64,000 bases of DNA from Pseudoalteromonas sp. (GCF_018402495.1 NZ_JAGYIU010000002.1:648984-712983); one strand, 5' to 3'. Positions 47,344 through 56,110 are shown, counted from the stretch's first letter. The notes: generated by a model from the sequence alone, not told the origin. Program-made: numbers and translations.

Positions 47344-48516
47344 TTAATAAAGCAAATAAGGCGCTCTTTGCTGTTTAAACTGCTCAAGAGCGGCTTGCCA
47401 ACTTTGTTTAATTTCCTCAGCTGATTGCCCTGCTTCTATGGCAAGTCTTAATTTATCAGTTCCTGCGAGCTTATCCATAAAATCAGCGCGCTCAAAAAAC
47501 ACCAGCTTAGCTTGAGTGAGCTGCCGATAAGCATTTATTAAATAATTTAAATTTAAACCTGTGGTATCACTCTCGCGCAAATCAATCCCTTTCACCATTT
47601 GGTTTTTAAACTTTGGATTAAGCGCTGCGCCTTTTATTGAACGCGGGGTAAAACTAAAGTCCCCAAGAGCTACGGGTGAATAACCCATAACCTGAAAGGC
47701 AAAGTCAGTTCCTCTACCTATACTAATAGGAGTGGCTTCAAAAAAGCAAAGTGATGGATAAAGCGCAATTGATTGATCGTTAGGTAAATTAGGGCTTGGC
47801 TTTACCGGTAAACTGTATGGCGTTGTGCGGGTGTAGCCTGCAATTGGGATCACGTTTAGCTTTAAATCATGAGCTTGATTGATCCATCCCTCGCCTTTGA
47901 TCATGTTAGCAAGCTCGCCTACCGTCATACCATGCAATACAGGAATGGGGTGCATACCTACAAACGATTTAAATTCTGGTTCTAAAATTGGCCCATCAAT
48001 ATGGCTAATATTTGGGTTTGGCCTATCTAGTACAATAAACTCAACACCCTGCTCTGCCGCGGCCTCCATCATGTAATGCATGGAGCTAATATAAGTATAA
48101 AAACGTACGCCCACATCCTGAATATCAAAAATAATCACATCAACATCGCTAAGTACCTTGGCGCTCGGCTTTTTATTTTTACCGTAAATAGAAATGAGCG
48201 CAATGCCGGTTTTACTATCTACGGCGTTTTTAACATGCGCACCGGCATCGTGATCGCCCCGAAAGCCATGCTCAGGTGCAAAAATTTTACTAATGTTGAT
48301 GTTTTTAGCCAATAAGCTATCAACTAAATGCGTTTGCTCCACAAGCGAGGTTTGGTTAACCACCAACCCAACACGTTTATTTTTTAATTGCGGTAAGTAC
48401 AAAGTAAACTGCTCCGCCCCTACAGCAATAGCACGTTTAGCATCATTCGCGTACGCGCTTAGCGTAAACACTGTGCTAACTATAAACAAAAAAGTGAAAA
48501 ACACGGTTTTAAACAT
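47344..48516 (-). CDS. NamZ-like exo-beta-N-acetylmuramidase (DUF1343)
   Basis: The 390-residue secreted protein has a signal peptide (about 1-24, ending AYA) and a DUF1343 domain. Conserved segments are VGLVVNQTSLV, FAPEHGFRGDHDAGA, DVIIFDIQDVGVRFYTYISSM and YPSLCFFEATPISIGRGTDFAFQ. The family includes NamZ, which removes terminal N-acetylmuramic acid from peptidoglycan fragments. The ATG at 48516 with AAGGA upstream is preferred over an upstream ATG adding nine residues. It is cotranscribed with the serine hydrolase. Confidence 0.85.
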   Translation of the reverse strand: MFKTVFFTFLFIVSTVFTLSAYANDAKRAIAVGAEQFTLYLPQLKNKRVGLVVNQTSLVEQTHLVDSLLAKNINISKIFAPEHGFRGDHDAGAHVKNAVDSKTGIALISIYGKNKKPSAKVLSDVDVIIFDIQDVGVRFYTYISSMHYMMEAAAEQGVEFIVLDRPNPNISHIDGPILEPEFKSFVGMHPIPVLHGMTVGELANMIKGEGWINQAHDLKLNVIPIAGYTRTTPYSLPVKPSPNLPNDQSIALYPSLCFFEATPISIGRGTDFAFQVMGYSPVALGDFSFTPRSIKGAALNPKFKNQMVKGIDLRESDTTGLNLNYLINAYRQLTQAKLVFFERADFMDKLAGTDKLRLAIEAGQSAEEIKQSWQAALEQFKQQRAPYLLY

Positions 48517-48594
48517 ACAGCAAGTTCCTTTTAAACAAGGCATTTAAAATAACACAGCCGAGCGAAAAGAGCAGCTTAGATACGGGGTTCGTTA

Positions 48595-48636
48595 CCCGTA
48601 ACCCGTCGCCCGCTGCCCGCAACCTTTCACCTTTGT
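48595..48636 (+). repeat. Heptamer array CCCGTAA/CCTTTCA
   Basis: Six consecutive 7-bp units: CCCGTAA, CCCGTCG, CCCGCTG, CCCGCAA, CCTTTCA, CCTTTGT. CC is fixed and the rest varies. Confidence 0.8.
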
Positions 48637-48942
48637 ATTTAATCACTTCCTCTGTGCACTCTGTGACCTCTGTGGTAAATAAAATCATTAACCGACGCGG
48701 GGCAAACCCGCTGCTACATGTGCGCGGCGTAAAGCCCCGCCTACAAAATATTTTTTACCACAGAGAGCACCGAGGCGCTGCGCGCTACACAGAGAAGAGC
48801 CACGGGTAACGGGCTGTAAATCCTAGCACCTAGTCACTTCCCTAACACCTAGTCACTTTAATCACTTACTCTGTGACCTCTGTGGTAAATAAAATAACTA
48901 AAAATATAACAACAAGCCGCCCTGCGGCTAACGTGAGCAAGC

Positions 48943-49061
48943 TCTATATTGGAGATGAAATTGGCTATTTACCAAAAGGTATAAGCCAAGTATGGGTTTT
49001 AGAAACAAAAGAGTTAGCAGCTATGCTAACTAGCTTAAAAAATAGGTTCGACTCTGCTTGA
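48943..49061 (+). pseudogene. Four-helix-bundle gene fragment (C-terminal 39 codons)
   Basis: The sequence is identical to the 3' part of the intact gene at 62186-62530 (reading YIGDEIGYLPKGISQVWV to RFDSA and stop) but lacks everything upstream. It is the start of a 345-bp block (48943-49287) repeated at 62412-62756 with about four mismatches. Confidence 0.9.
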
Positions 49062-49206
49062 TTTCTGATTTCTACTATCTGATTTCTAAAACCTGCTCTT
49101 TAACCTTTAACTATTCGCCTTTAACCTTCTTTTTGCACCACAGAGAACAACGAGGCGCTTCGCGCTACACAGAGAAGACAAAATAATTAAAACACGGTGC
49201 TTAACC

Positions 49207-49267
49207 GTAGGCGGGAGTTTACCTCGCGCATGTTTAAGTAAAGTGCGCGGCATAAAGCCCCGCCTAC
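49207..49267. repeat. 61-bp inverted REP pair (BIME-like)
   Basis: The unit begins GTAGGCGGGAGTTTACC and ends GCCCCGCCTAC. Each half is a GTAG-headed imperfect hairpin, and the halves are inverted. It is identical in design to the units beside the RAYT gene. Confidence 0.85.
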
Positions 49268-49292
49268 AAAACAATTAAAACACGGTGGTTTC

Positions 49293-49369
49293 CCCGCAAC
49301 CCGAAGCCCGTCGCCCTTAACCTTTCGCCTTTAACCTTTAACCCTTAACCTTCACCCTTTAACCTTTAT
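49293..49369 (+). repeat. Heptamer array, 11 units
   Basis: Eleven contiguous 7-bp units run from CCCGCAA through CCCGAAG, CCCGTCG and CCCTTAA to CCTTTAA and CCTTTAT. It is directly followed by the block that is perfectly inverted at 53967-54060. Confidence 0.85.
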
Positions 49370-49456
49370 ATTTAATCACTTACTCTGTGCACTCTGTGAC
49401 CTCTGTGGTAAATAAAATCATTAACCGACGCGGGGTAAACCCGCTGCTACATGTGC
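49363..49456 (+). repeat. 94-bp repeat, perfect inverted copy at 53967-54060
   Basis: The segment from CCTTTATATTTAATC to GCTGCTACATGTGC is exactly reverse-complementary to 53967-54060, over all 94 bases I compared. The two copies flank sspB-sspA-petC-petB-petA. Confidence 0.9.
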
Positions 49457-49572
49457 TAACTAGCTTAAAAAATAGGTTCGACTCTGCTTGATTTCTGATT
49501 TCTACTATCTGATTTCTAAAACCTGCTCTTTAACCTTTAACCTTTAACCTTTCACCTTATAACAGACATAAA

Positions 49573-49596
49573 AAAACCGCTTATTAAGCGGTTTTT
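49573..49596 (-). terminator. Terminator after sspB
   Basis: AAAACCGCTTA/TAAGCGGTTTT forms a perfect stem with a T run on the minus strand. Confidence 0.85.
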
Positions 49597-49612
49597 ATCT
49601 AACATTTACCAG

Positions 49613-50050
49613 TTATTTTATAACACGCAAATGTGAGCCTTTTTTCTTTTCAGGCTTAGGATCAGGTGTTTCATCAACACTTTCAGGTGATGAATCAACA
49701 CTTTCAAGCTCTGGAGCAAAATCGTCTTCGTCCTCTAAAAACTCATCTGCAGTAAAGACTGTGCCTTCGCCATTTTCGCGTGCATATATTGCAAGTACAG
49801 CCCCTAAAGGCACATACACTTGCATTGGCTGGCCGCCAAAGCGTGCGTTAAAGCTAAGCTGAGAATTATCTAACGAAAACTGCGTGACCGCTGAAGGGCT
49901 TATGTTTAATACAATTTGGCCGTCTTGGACAAACTGTGTAGGCACTTGCACTGCAGGAAAATCAGCATTAACCACTAAATGTGGCGTGCAATCGTTATCA
50001 ACAATCCAATCAAAAAAAGCGCGTAGTAAATAAGGACGATTAGAGGTCAT
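49613..50050 (-). CDS. sspB: SspB, ClpXP specificity-enhancing factor
   Basis: The 145-residue adaptor delivers ssrA-tagged proteins to the ClpXP protease. The N-terminal domain (RPYLLRAFFDWIVDNDCTPHLVV, GQIVLNISPSAV, FNARFGGQ) is the tag-binding dimer, and the acidic linker ends in the basic ClpX-binding motif GSHLRVIK. It overlaps the sspA stop by 1 nt (TAATG) and is translated with it. A terminator follows. Confidence 0.95.
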   Translation of the reverse strand: MTSNRPYLLRAFFDWIVDNDCTPHLVVNADFPAVQVPTQFVQDGQIVLNISPSAVTQFSLDNSQLSFNARFGGQPMQVYVPLGAVLAIYARENGEGTVFTADEFLEDEDDFAPELESVDSSPESVDETPDPKPEKKKGSHLRVIK

Positions 50051-50676
50051 TATAAACGGATCTCACGCTCTGCTTCAGTTAAAGAAGCTTGGAATGAATC
50101 ACGTTCAAATAAACGGATCATATACTCTTTAAGTTCTTTAGAGCCTGCACCACTTAGCTCAATACCAAACTCAGGTAAACGCCATAATAGTGGAGCTAAA
50201 TAACAATCCACTAAGCTAAACTCTTCACTCATAAAGTAAGGGGCTTCACTAAAAATGGGGGCTATTGCAAGCAATGCTTCGGTAAGCTCTTTACGAGCCT
50301 GCGCTGCACCAGAGGTGTTGTTAATGATTTTTTCAGCTAGGCTGTACCAATCAGTATCAATACGATGCATCATTAAACGGCTACGACCACGCATGACCGG
50401 ATATACAGGCATTAGTGGAGGATGAGGAAAACGTTCATCAAGGTATTCCATGATGATGTTTGCCTGATATAAACCAAGCTCACGGTCGATCAGTGTGGGG
50501 ACTGTACCGTAAGGGTTAATTTCGTGAAGTGCTTCTGGCAGATTATCCTTTTCAGCCATATGAATATCTACACTTACACCTTTTTCTGCAAGTACAATGC
50601 GTACTTGGTGGCTATACATACAGTTAGCACCAGAAAAAAGGGTCATTACAGGGCGCTTATTGGCAGCTACGGCCAT
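50050..50676 (-). CDS. sspA: Stringent starvation protein A
   Basis: The 208-residue glutathione-S-transferase-like protein binds RNA polymerase and affects stress and stationary-phase transcription. It has the thioredoxin-like N domain (MTLFSGANCMYSHQVRIVLAEKGV) and the conserved YLDERFPHPPLMPVYPV. The ATG at 50676 with GGAGGT upstream reproduces the E. coli start MAVAANKR, so an upstream ATG 12 nt earlier is rejected. sspB overlaps its stop. Confidence 0.95.
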   Translation of the reverse strand: MAVAANKRPVMTLFSGANCMYSHQVRIVLAEKGVSVDIHMAEKDNLPEALHEINPYGTVPTLIDRELGLYQANIIMEYLDERFPHPPLMPVYPVMRGRSRLMMHRIDTDWYSLAEKIINNTSGAAQARKELTEALLAIAPIFSEAPYFMSEEFSLVDCYLAPLLWRLPEFGIELSGAGSKELKEYMIRLFERDSFQASLTEAEREIRL

Positions 50677-50703
50677 GCCTACCTCCATTAAATAACTAAA
50701 ACA

Positions 50704-50729
50704 GCAATAGGGGCTTAAGCCCCTATTGC
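50704..50729 (-). terminator. Terminator/attenuator between petC and sspA
   Basis: The 26-bp perfect palindrome GCAATAGGGGCTT/AAGCCCCTATTGC is followed on the minus strand by TGTTTTAG. It probably reduces readthrough from the pet operon into sspAB. Confidence 0.65.
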
Positions 50730-50755
50730 AAAATTACCTTTAAATATGTTCAAAC

Positions 50756-51499
50756 TTAATGAACATCTCTCCAGTATTCTTTCTTCAGCATAAATGCCAA
50801 GATAAATAAAATCACTAAGAATCCAAGTACCTTAATACCAAGCGCTTCCGACTCAAGACGTGTAGGTTCACCTACATACTCTAGGAAATTCGTTAAATCA
50901 CGAACTGCTTGGTCGTATTCATCTACACTTAATTCACCCGTACCGTCTGTTTCAGTACCAACAATTTTAGTAACTGTTTTACCATTCACTGTTACTTCTT
51001 CAGTGATTGCAGTAGGCACACCTTGCAGCTCTTGAAGAACATGCGGCATACCCACTAATGGAAACACACTATTGTTAACACCAAACGGACGAGACTCATC
51101 TTTATAAAACGATTTTAAATAAGTATAAATCCAATCACTGCCACGCACGCGTGCAACATTGGTTAAATCAGGTACTGCCGCACCAAACCATTTTGCAGCA
51201 TCGTCTTTATCCATAGCATTAAGGATATGACCACCTACTTTTGAACCATCAAAAATAAGCGTCTCTTGGCCTACCTCTGTTGGAATACCAATATCACGGA
51301 AAGTACGTTCATAACGTTGATACTGCATTTGGTGACAACCTAAACAGTAGTTCATGAACAACTTAGCACCGCGCTGCAAAGATGGCTGATCAGATATATC
51401 GTTACCCGCTTCCATTAAAGGAACCGACGGACCCGCCGCCATTGCTGGTAACACGTTTACTGATAAAGCAAATAAACCGATTAGTAGCTTTTTCATCAT
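50756..51499 (-). CDS. petC: Cytochrome c1 of the bc1 complex
   Basis: The 247-residue protein has a signal peptide (about 1-22, ending AMAA), the covalent heme motif CLGCH at 52-56, a candidate axial Met in LVGMPHVLQEL and a C-terminal membrane anchor (about 222-240). It passes electrons from the Rieske protein to soluble cytochrome c. The start overlaps the petB stop by 4 nt (ATGA). Confidence 0.95.
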   Translation of the reverse strand: MMKKLLIGLFALSVNVLPAMAAGPSVPLMEAGNDISDQPSLQRGAKLFMNYCLGCHQMQYQRYERTFRDIGIPTEVGQETLIFDGSKVGGHILNAMDKDDAAKWFGAAVPDLTNVARVRGSDWIYTYLKSFYKDESRPFGVNNSVFPLVGMPHVLQELQGVPTAITEEVTVNGKTVTKIVGTETDGTGELSVDEYDQAVRDLTNFLEYVGEPTRLESEALGIKVLGFLVILFILAFMLKKEYWRDVH

Positions 51500-52761
51500 T
51501 TCGTTAACCTCTCAGGCAATGGCTTAGTTTTTTCATTCTTACTGTAAACAAATAACAGCACGAAGAACATAAAGTAAGTCACAGTACAGATTTGCGAAAC
51601 CAGCGTTTTAAAATCAGTTTGTGGTGTAGCACCAACCCAACCTAAAAGAACGAAAGTCACAACAAAACCTGCAATGTTCCATTTGTGGAAACCACAACGG
51701 TAACGAACTGAACGAACCGAACCACGGTCAATCCAAGGCAGTAACGCCAATACAACAATGGATGCACCCATTGCAGCAACACCCATCAGTTTATCAGGGA
51801 TTGCACGTAAAATTGCATAAAATGGCGTAAAGTACCAAACAGGGAAAATATGCTCTGGTGTTTTAAGCGGGTTAGCTGCTTCAAAGTTTGGCGCTTCAAG
51901 GAAGAAACCACCCATAGCAGGCATAAAGAACACAACCCAACAGAACAAGATTAAGAAACCTACCACACCCACAATATCTTTTACTGTGTAATAAGGGTGG
52001 AACGGAATCGCATCTATAATATCTTTTTTATCAGTATAGTATTCATGAAACTTAAATTTAGGCTTGTCTTCTTCTGGTACAGTGCCTTTTTTACGTTTGT
52101 TATCAATACCGTCTGGGTTGTTAGAACCCACTTCGTGTAATGCAACAATATGTAAAAATACCAAAATAACAATTACTAATGGTAATGCAATGACATGTAG
52201 CGCAAAGAAGCGGTTAAGCGTTGCACCTGAAATTACATAATCACCACGGATCCACAGTGTTAAATCATCACCAATAACCGGAATCGCCCCGAATAGTGAA
52301 ATAATTACCTGTGCACCCCAAAACGACATTTGCCCCCATGGTAATAAGTAACCCATGAACGCTTCAGCCATTAGCGCTAAGAAAATAAGCATACCAAATA
52401 CCCACAATAGCTCACGTGGTTTTTGATAAGAGCCGTAGATCATGCCACGGAACATATGTAAATAAACAACAACAAAAAATGCAGAGGCACCCGTAGAGTG
52501 CAAATAACGTAAAAGCCAGCCGTATTCTACATCACGCATAATGTATTCAATTGATGCAAACGCACCCTCGGCTGATGGTACATAATTCATTGTTAACCAA
52601 ATACCCGTAAGTATTTGGTTTACTAGTACTAACATGGCTAAAGAGCCAAAAAAGTACCAAAAGTTAAAGTTTTTTGGTGCTGGATACTGTGCAATGTGCA
52701 TGTTCCAAACACGTGTCATTGGGATACGGTCGTCTATCCAACCGATAATTTTACCAAACAT
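51496..52761 (-). CDS. petB: Cytochrome b of the bc1 complex
   Basis: The 421-residue quinol-oxidising subunit has eight expected helices. Heme-b histidines lie in YLHSTGASAFFVVVYLHMFRG and in FALHVIALPLVIVILVFLHIVALHE. The PEWY-like Qo motif appears as PVWYFTPFY rather than PEWY, a variation seen in several proteobacteria. The start overlaps the petA stop by 1 nt (TAATG). It is the middle gene of petABC. Confidence 0.95.
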   Translation of the reverse strand: MFGKIIGWIDDRIPMTRVWNMHIAQYPAPKNFNFWYFFGSLAMLVLVNQILTGIWLTMNYVPSAEGAFASIEYIMRDVEYGWLLRYLHSTGASAFFVVVYLHMFRGMIYGSYQKPRELLWVFGMLIFLALMAEAFMGYLLPWGQMSFWGAQVIISLFGAIPVIGDDLTLWIRGDYVISGATLNRFFALHVIALPLVIVILVFLHIVALHEVGSNNPDGIDNKRKKGTVPEEDKPKFKFHEYYTDKKDIIDAIPFHPYYTVKDIVGVVGFLILFCWVVFFMPAMGGFFLEAPNFEAANPLKTPEHIFPVWYFTPFYAILRAIPDKLMGVAAMGASIVVLALLPWIDRGSVRSVRYRCGFHKWNIAGFVVTFVLLGWVGATPQTDFKTLVSQICTVTYFMFFVLLFVYSKNEKTKPLPERLTK

Positions 52762-53348
52762 TATGCTACCCCTTCTTCACCCACTAAAATAGTGGTCTCA
52801 TCAAGAAAAGTATAAGGCGGTATTTCTAAGTTTAACGGCGCAGGCACCGACTGGAATACACGACCAGCCATATCAAACCGAGAACCATGACACGGACAGA
52901 AGAAACCATCATCAGTGCCTTCTACTAACTCACCAAAGCCACCTTGTAAAAAGCTAGGTGAACACCCCAAATGCGTACAAATACCCACAGCGACAAAAAT
53001 CTCTGGGCGTATTGAACGATAATCATTGGTTGATGACTCTAATTGTTGTGGCTCTTGCGATTGCGGATCACGAAGTTGATCTTCATGCCCTTTCAATTGC
53101 TCAAGCATTTTTGGGGTACGCGATATAACCCATACAGGTTTACCACGCCACTCGACACGTATTAATTGTCCTGGTTCAAGTTTGCTGATATCTACTTCTA
53201 CAGGCGCACCCGCAGATTTAGCTCGCTCACTTGGATTCCAAGACGCAATAAAAGGAACAGCAGCCCCAGCCGCACCAACACCACCAACAACAGAGGTAGC
53301 TATGGTTAAAAAGCGACGTCGGCCATTGTCTACAGGCGCATTGCTCAT
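52761..53348 (-). CDS. petA: Rieske iron-sulfur subunit of the bc1 complex
   Basis: The 195-residue protein has a twin-arginine-type N-terminus (GRRRFL at 9-14), a membrane anchor (about 17-36) and the Rieske cluster motifs CTHLGC (Cys124, His126, Cys129) and CPCHGS (Cys151, Cys153, His154). It accepts electrons from quinol at the Qo site. It is the first gene of petABC. In related species it follows rpsI closely; here 1.9 kb of repeats intervene. Confidence 0.95.
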   Translation of the reverse strand: MSNAPVDNGRRRFLTIATSVVGGVGAAGAAVPFIASWNPSERAKSAGAPVEVDISKLEPGQLIRVEWRGKPVWVISRTPKMLEQLKGHEDQLRDPQSQEPQQLESSTNDYRSIRPEIFVAVGICTHLGCSPSFLQGGFGELVEGTDDGFFCPCHGSRFDMAGRVFQSVPAPLNLEIPPYTFLDETTILVGEEGVA

Positions 53349-53813
53349 CCACTTATCTCCACTATGATTCTCAACACTTGCTATATTGAGAACATCAGTT
53401 ACAGCAGGTTAATTTTTCGAATTTTAAAAAAGAAACGATCATAATTAAAACCCTTGCTTAAAACAAGGTTATTTACAGACTCTCACTCGAATAATACCAG
53501 CTTATCCAAATACATGAATAAGCAAGCTCAAGAAAAAACCAAATGACTAATACCGCTTCAGTAAAAAATAATATGAAAGTAAAAACAAACCCACCATAAC
53601 AAACAGTCACAACTGTATTAGGTGGCTTTATACTCACTTACTTTATTTGCCCGCCAATTGTAGCAAAAAAATTCACCAATTAACTGATGGATTTAAACTA
53701 ATTGCGATAATTATTTAACTTTTTTTGCGTTAGTAGGCTATTTTTAAGCTTTCGCTCAATAAATACGCACGCTACGCCAATTTTGATCAAGCTAATATCG
53801 ACATTAGTCGTAA

Positions 53814-53918
53814 GGGGTTCGAGGTTCGGGGTTCGGTGTTCGGGGTTCGGTGTTAGGTGTTAGGTGTTAGGTGTTAGGTGTTAGGTTAAAGGTTGCGGGT
53901 GACGGGCTTCGGGTTGCG
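53814..53918 (+). repeat. Heptamer array, 15 units
   Basis: Fifteen consecutive heptamers, nearly all starting GG: GGGGTTC, GAGGTTC, GGGGTTC, GGTGTTC, GGGGTTC, five GGTGTTA, GGTTAAA, GGTTGCG, GGTGACG, GGCTTCG, GGTTGCG. The 7-bp phase is never broken. Confidence 0.9.
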
Positions 53919-53966
53919 GGGGAACCACCGCGTTTTAATTGTTTTGTAGGCGGGGCTTTACGCCGC

Positions 53967-54060
53967 GCACATGTAGCAGCGGGTTTACCCCGCGTCGGTT
54001 AATGATTTTATTTACCACAGAGGTCACAGAGTGCACAGAGTAAGTGATTAAATATAAAGG
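53967..54060 (-). repeat. 94-bp repeat, inverted copy of 49363-49456
   Basis: This is an exact reverse complement of the block before sspB. With it the sspBA-petCBA block becomes an invertible segment in principle. Confidence 0.9.
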
Positions 54061-54116
54061 TTAAAGGCGAAAGGTGAAAGGTTAATGGCGACGGGTTACG
54101 GGCGACGAGGCGCGGG
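54059..54116 (+). repeat. Heptamer array, 8 units
   Basis: GGTTAAA, GGCGAAA, GGTGAAA, GGTTAAT, GGCGACG, GGTTACG, GGCGACG, AGGCGCG in unbroken 7-bp phase. Confidence 0.8.
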
Positions 54117-54187
54117 TAGACATTAAACCTCGAACATGCGCGAGGTAAACTCCCGCCTACGGTTAAGCACCGTGTTTTAATTGTTTT

Positions 54188-54336
54188 GTAGGCGGGGCTT
54201 TATGCCACGCACTTTACTTAAACATGCGCGAGGTAAACTCCCGCCTACGATTAACCACCGCGTTTTAATTGTTTTGTAGGCGGGGCTTTATGCCGCGCAC
54301 TTTACTTAAACATGCGCGAGGTAAACTCCCGCCTAC
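54188..54336. repeat. Two 61-bp REP pairs (BIME-like), inverted orientation
   Basis: Units at 54188-54248 and 54276-54336 begin GTAGGCGGGGCTTTATGCC and end CTCCCGCCTAC, the reverse complement of the unit at 49207-49267. An ACCACCGCGTTTTAATTG spacer lies between. Confidence 0.85.
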
Positions 54337-54472
54337 GGTTAAGCACCGTGTTTTAATTATTTTGTCTTCTCTGTGTAGTGCGCAGCGCCTCGGTGCACTC
54401 TATGGTGCAAAAAGAAGGTTAAAGGTGAAACTATGCTCAAATATTTTTGAATGGATATAATTTTTGAAAAAA

Positions 54473-54893
54473 TTACTCCCAAGCATCGATTGATTTCATC
54501 AATGCCGAAATCATACGGGAAAGTTCACGAGTCTCCTCAATCCATTCACTGGCCTTTGTCGTATCAACCTCACCTATTTTTAATGCAATGTAAATTTGAG
54601 AGCGTAATTCTCCACAACTCCCCTTAGAATATGATAAAAATCGAGCATAATCTTTAGGTGTTACTCGTTCATAACGTTATTCGATAAGTCCGTTTATCTC
54701 ACCTCTTCGAGGCCGCGCAAGCGCGTTCAAAATTTGCTCCTGCAATTTTGTCTGCTATATTTGAAGAAATTGAAAGTGCAGATCGTGTTATTTGATCTTT
54801 TAAACCAAACTCTTTGCTCTGCTTAAAATGTAAATAAATCTCGCAGGCTAAATCGGCTGAACGTTGCCATACCCTTAAATCTTCAAACCTCAT
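54473..54893 (-). pseudogene. Four-helix-bundle (S23/IVP-like) gene, interrupted
   Basis: The N-terminal part (MRFEDLRVWQRSADLACEIY to ITRSALSISSNIA) ends where the family motif SNIAEG should continue. About 79 bp of foreign, hairpin-rich sequence follows and introduces a TGA stop. The frame then resumes with YERVTPKDYARFLSYSKG through RSQIYIALKIG to DAWE and a TAA at 54473-54475. In gene orientation GGTTCAA heptamers lie upstream and TTTCACC/TTTAACC, the inverted counterpart, lies downstream. Confidence 0.85.
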
Positions 54894-54971
54894 AACATAA
54901 CCAGTCAGCTAAAACATGCTTAACTTATAACTGTAAAATAAGAAAGACACAAAGCTTAGATCAAACTTATA

Positions 54972-55211
54972 GCTTGAACCTTGAGTCTTGAACCTTGAAC
55001 CTTGAACCTTGAACCTTGAGTCTTGAACCTTGAACCTTGAACCTTGAGTCTTGAACCTTGAGTCTTGAACCTTGAACCTTGAACCTTGAGTCTTGAACCT
55101 TGAACCTTGAACCTTGAGTCTTGAACCTTGAACCTTGAACCTTGAACCTTGAACCTTGAACCTTGAACCTTGAGTCTTGAACCTTGAACCTTGAACCTTG
55201 AACCTTGAACC
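54972..55211 (-). repeat. Heptamer array GGTTCAA, about 34 units
   Basis: Written on the minus strand, the array is GGTTCAA repeated, with interspersed GACTCAA variants. It fills the gap between the rpsI terminator and the interrupted four-helix-bundle gene. Confidence 0.92.
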
Positions 55212-55233
55212 AAAATCTTATAGCTACAAAACA

Positions 55234-55259
55234 AAAAACCCAGCATAAGCTGGGTTTTT
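55234..55259 (-). terminator. Terminator after rpsI
   Basis: AAAAACCCAGC/GCTGGGTTTTT with a 4-nt loop. Arrays begin immediately downstream. Confidence 0.85.
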
Positions 55260-55280
55260 GAATTCTTGATAACGTAAAAA

Positions 55281-55670
55281 TTAACGTTTTGAGAATTGTG
55301 GACGCTTACGCGCTTTCTTAAGACCCACTTTCTTACGTTCAACTTTACGTGCATCACGAGTAACGAAACCTGCTTTACGAAGTTGTGGACGTAGTGACTC
55401 GTCAAACTCCATAAGTGCACGAGTGATACCGTGACGGATAGCACCAGCTTGACCAGTAGTACCACCACCAGAAACGGTGATGTGTAAGTCAAACTTCTCT
55501 TTCATGTCAACAAGCTCAAGAGCTTGGTTAACAACCATACGTGCTGTTTCGCGACCAAAGTACTCTTCTAAAGAGCGCTTGTTGATTACGATATTACCAG
55601 TGCCTGGGCGTAAGAATACGCGAGCACTTGAACTTTTACGACGACCTGTACCGTAGTATTGATTTGCCAT
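55281..55670 (-). CDS. rpsI: 30S ribosomal protein S9
   Basis: The 129-residue ribosomal protein starts [20 protein letters not shown] and ends with the conserved [12 protein letters not shown] tail that reaches the P-site tRNA. It is cotranscribed 11 nt after rplM. AAGGAG precedes the start. In many gammaproteobacteria petABC-sspAB follows directly; here the repeat block intervenes. Confidence 0.97.
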   Translation of the reverse strand: MANQYYGTGRRKSSSARVFLRPGTGNIVINKRSLEEYFGRETARMVVNQALELVDMKEKFDLHITVSGGGTTGQAGAIRHGITRALMEFDESLRPQLRKAGFVTRDARKVERKKVGLKKARKRPQFSKR

Positions 55671-55681
55671 GATAGTGCTCC

Positions 55682-56110
55682 TTAAATGTCTAGAACCTGA
55701 GGCTGTTGTGCAGCATGGTTGTGCTCAGTACCTGCGTAAACTTTAAGTTTACGGTACATAGCGCGGCCTAAAGGACCACGTGGCAACATGCCTTTTACAG
55801 CTTTCTCGATGATCATTTCAGGCTTTGCAGCTTGAAGTTTATCAAAAGTAGTAGACTTAAGACCACCTGGGAAACCAGAGTGAGCATAGTACACTTTGTC
55901 TTTGAATTTATTACCAGTAACAGTAACTTTTTCAGCGTTGATAACGATGATGTAATCACCAGTATCTACGTGCGGTGTGTACTCAGCTTTATGCTTACCG
56001 CGTAGGCGATGAGCGATTTCAGTAGCGATGCGACCTAAAGTTTTACCTTCAGCGTCAACTACGTACCAGTCACGTTTTACTGTTTCTGGTTTAGCAACAA
56101 ACGTTTTCAT
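55682..56110 (-). CDS. rplM: 50S ribosomal protein L13
   Basis: The 142-residue ribosomal protein has [28 protein letters not shown] at the start and [25 protein letters not shown]. It is the first gene of the rplM-rpsI operon. The gap upstream to the plus-strand four-helix-bundle gene contains the TCAGCGG heptamer array. Confidence 0.97.
   Translation of the reverse strand: MKTFVAKPETVKRDWYVVDAEGKTLGRIATEIAHRLRGKHKAEYTPHVDTGDYIIVINAEKVTVTGNKFKDKVYYAHSGFPGGLKSTTFDKLQAAKPEMIIEKAVKGMLPRGPLGRAMYRKLKVYAGTEHNHAAQQPQVLDI

Larger units (their letters stand above)
48544..49612. repeat. Repeat-filled intergenic block 1
   Basis: This gap between the NamZ-like gene and sspB holds no intact gene. It contains heptamer runs (48595-48636, 49293-49369), 9-bp CTCTGTGNN repeats, a 61-bp REP pair (49207-49267), part of another REP near 48730-48747, and a fragment of a four-helix-bundle gene (48943-49061). 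A second tail fragment begins at 49464 after a junction within TGCTAACTAGC. Stretches recur at 53.8-54.4, 59.3-60.4 and 62.5-63.5 kb. Confidence 0.85.
53349..54472. repeat. Repeat-filled intergenic block 2
   Basis: After the petA upstream region (53349-53813, no gene seen) comes a heptamer array (53814-53918), the inverted 94-bp block (53967-54060), a second heptamer run (54059-54116), two inverted-orientation REP pairs and the flank of a four-helix-bundle pseudogene. The whole is largely the reverse complement of block 1. Confidence 0.85.

Noticed and set aside
54956-55492. 178-codon frame with VQGSRFK repeats
   Set aside because: It reads rpsI out of frame and then the GGTTCAA array; the open frame follows from the 7-bp period.
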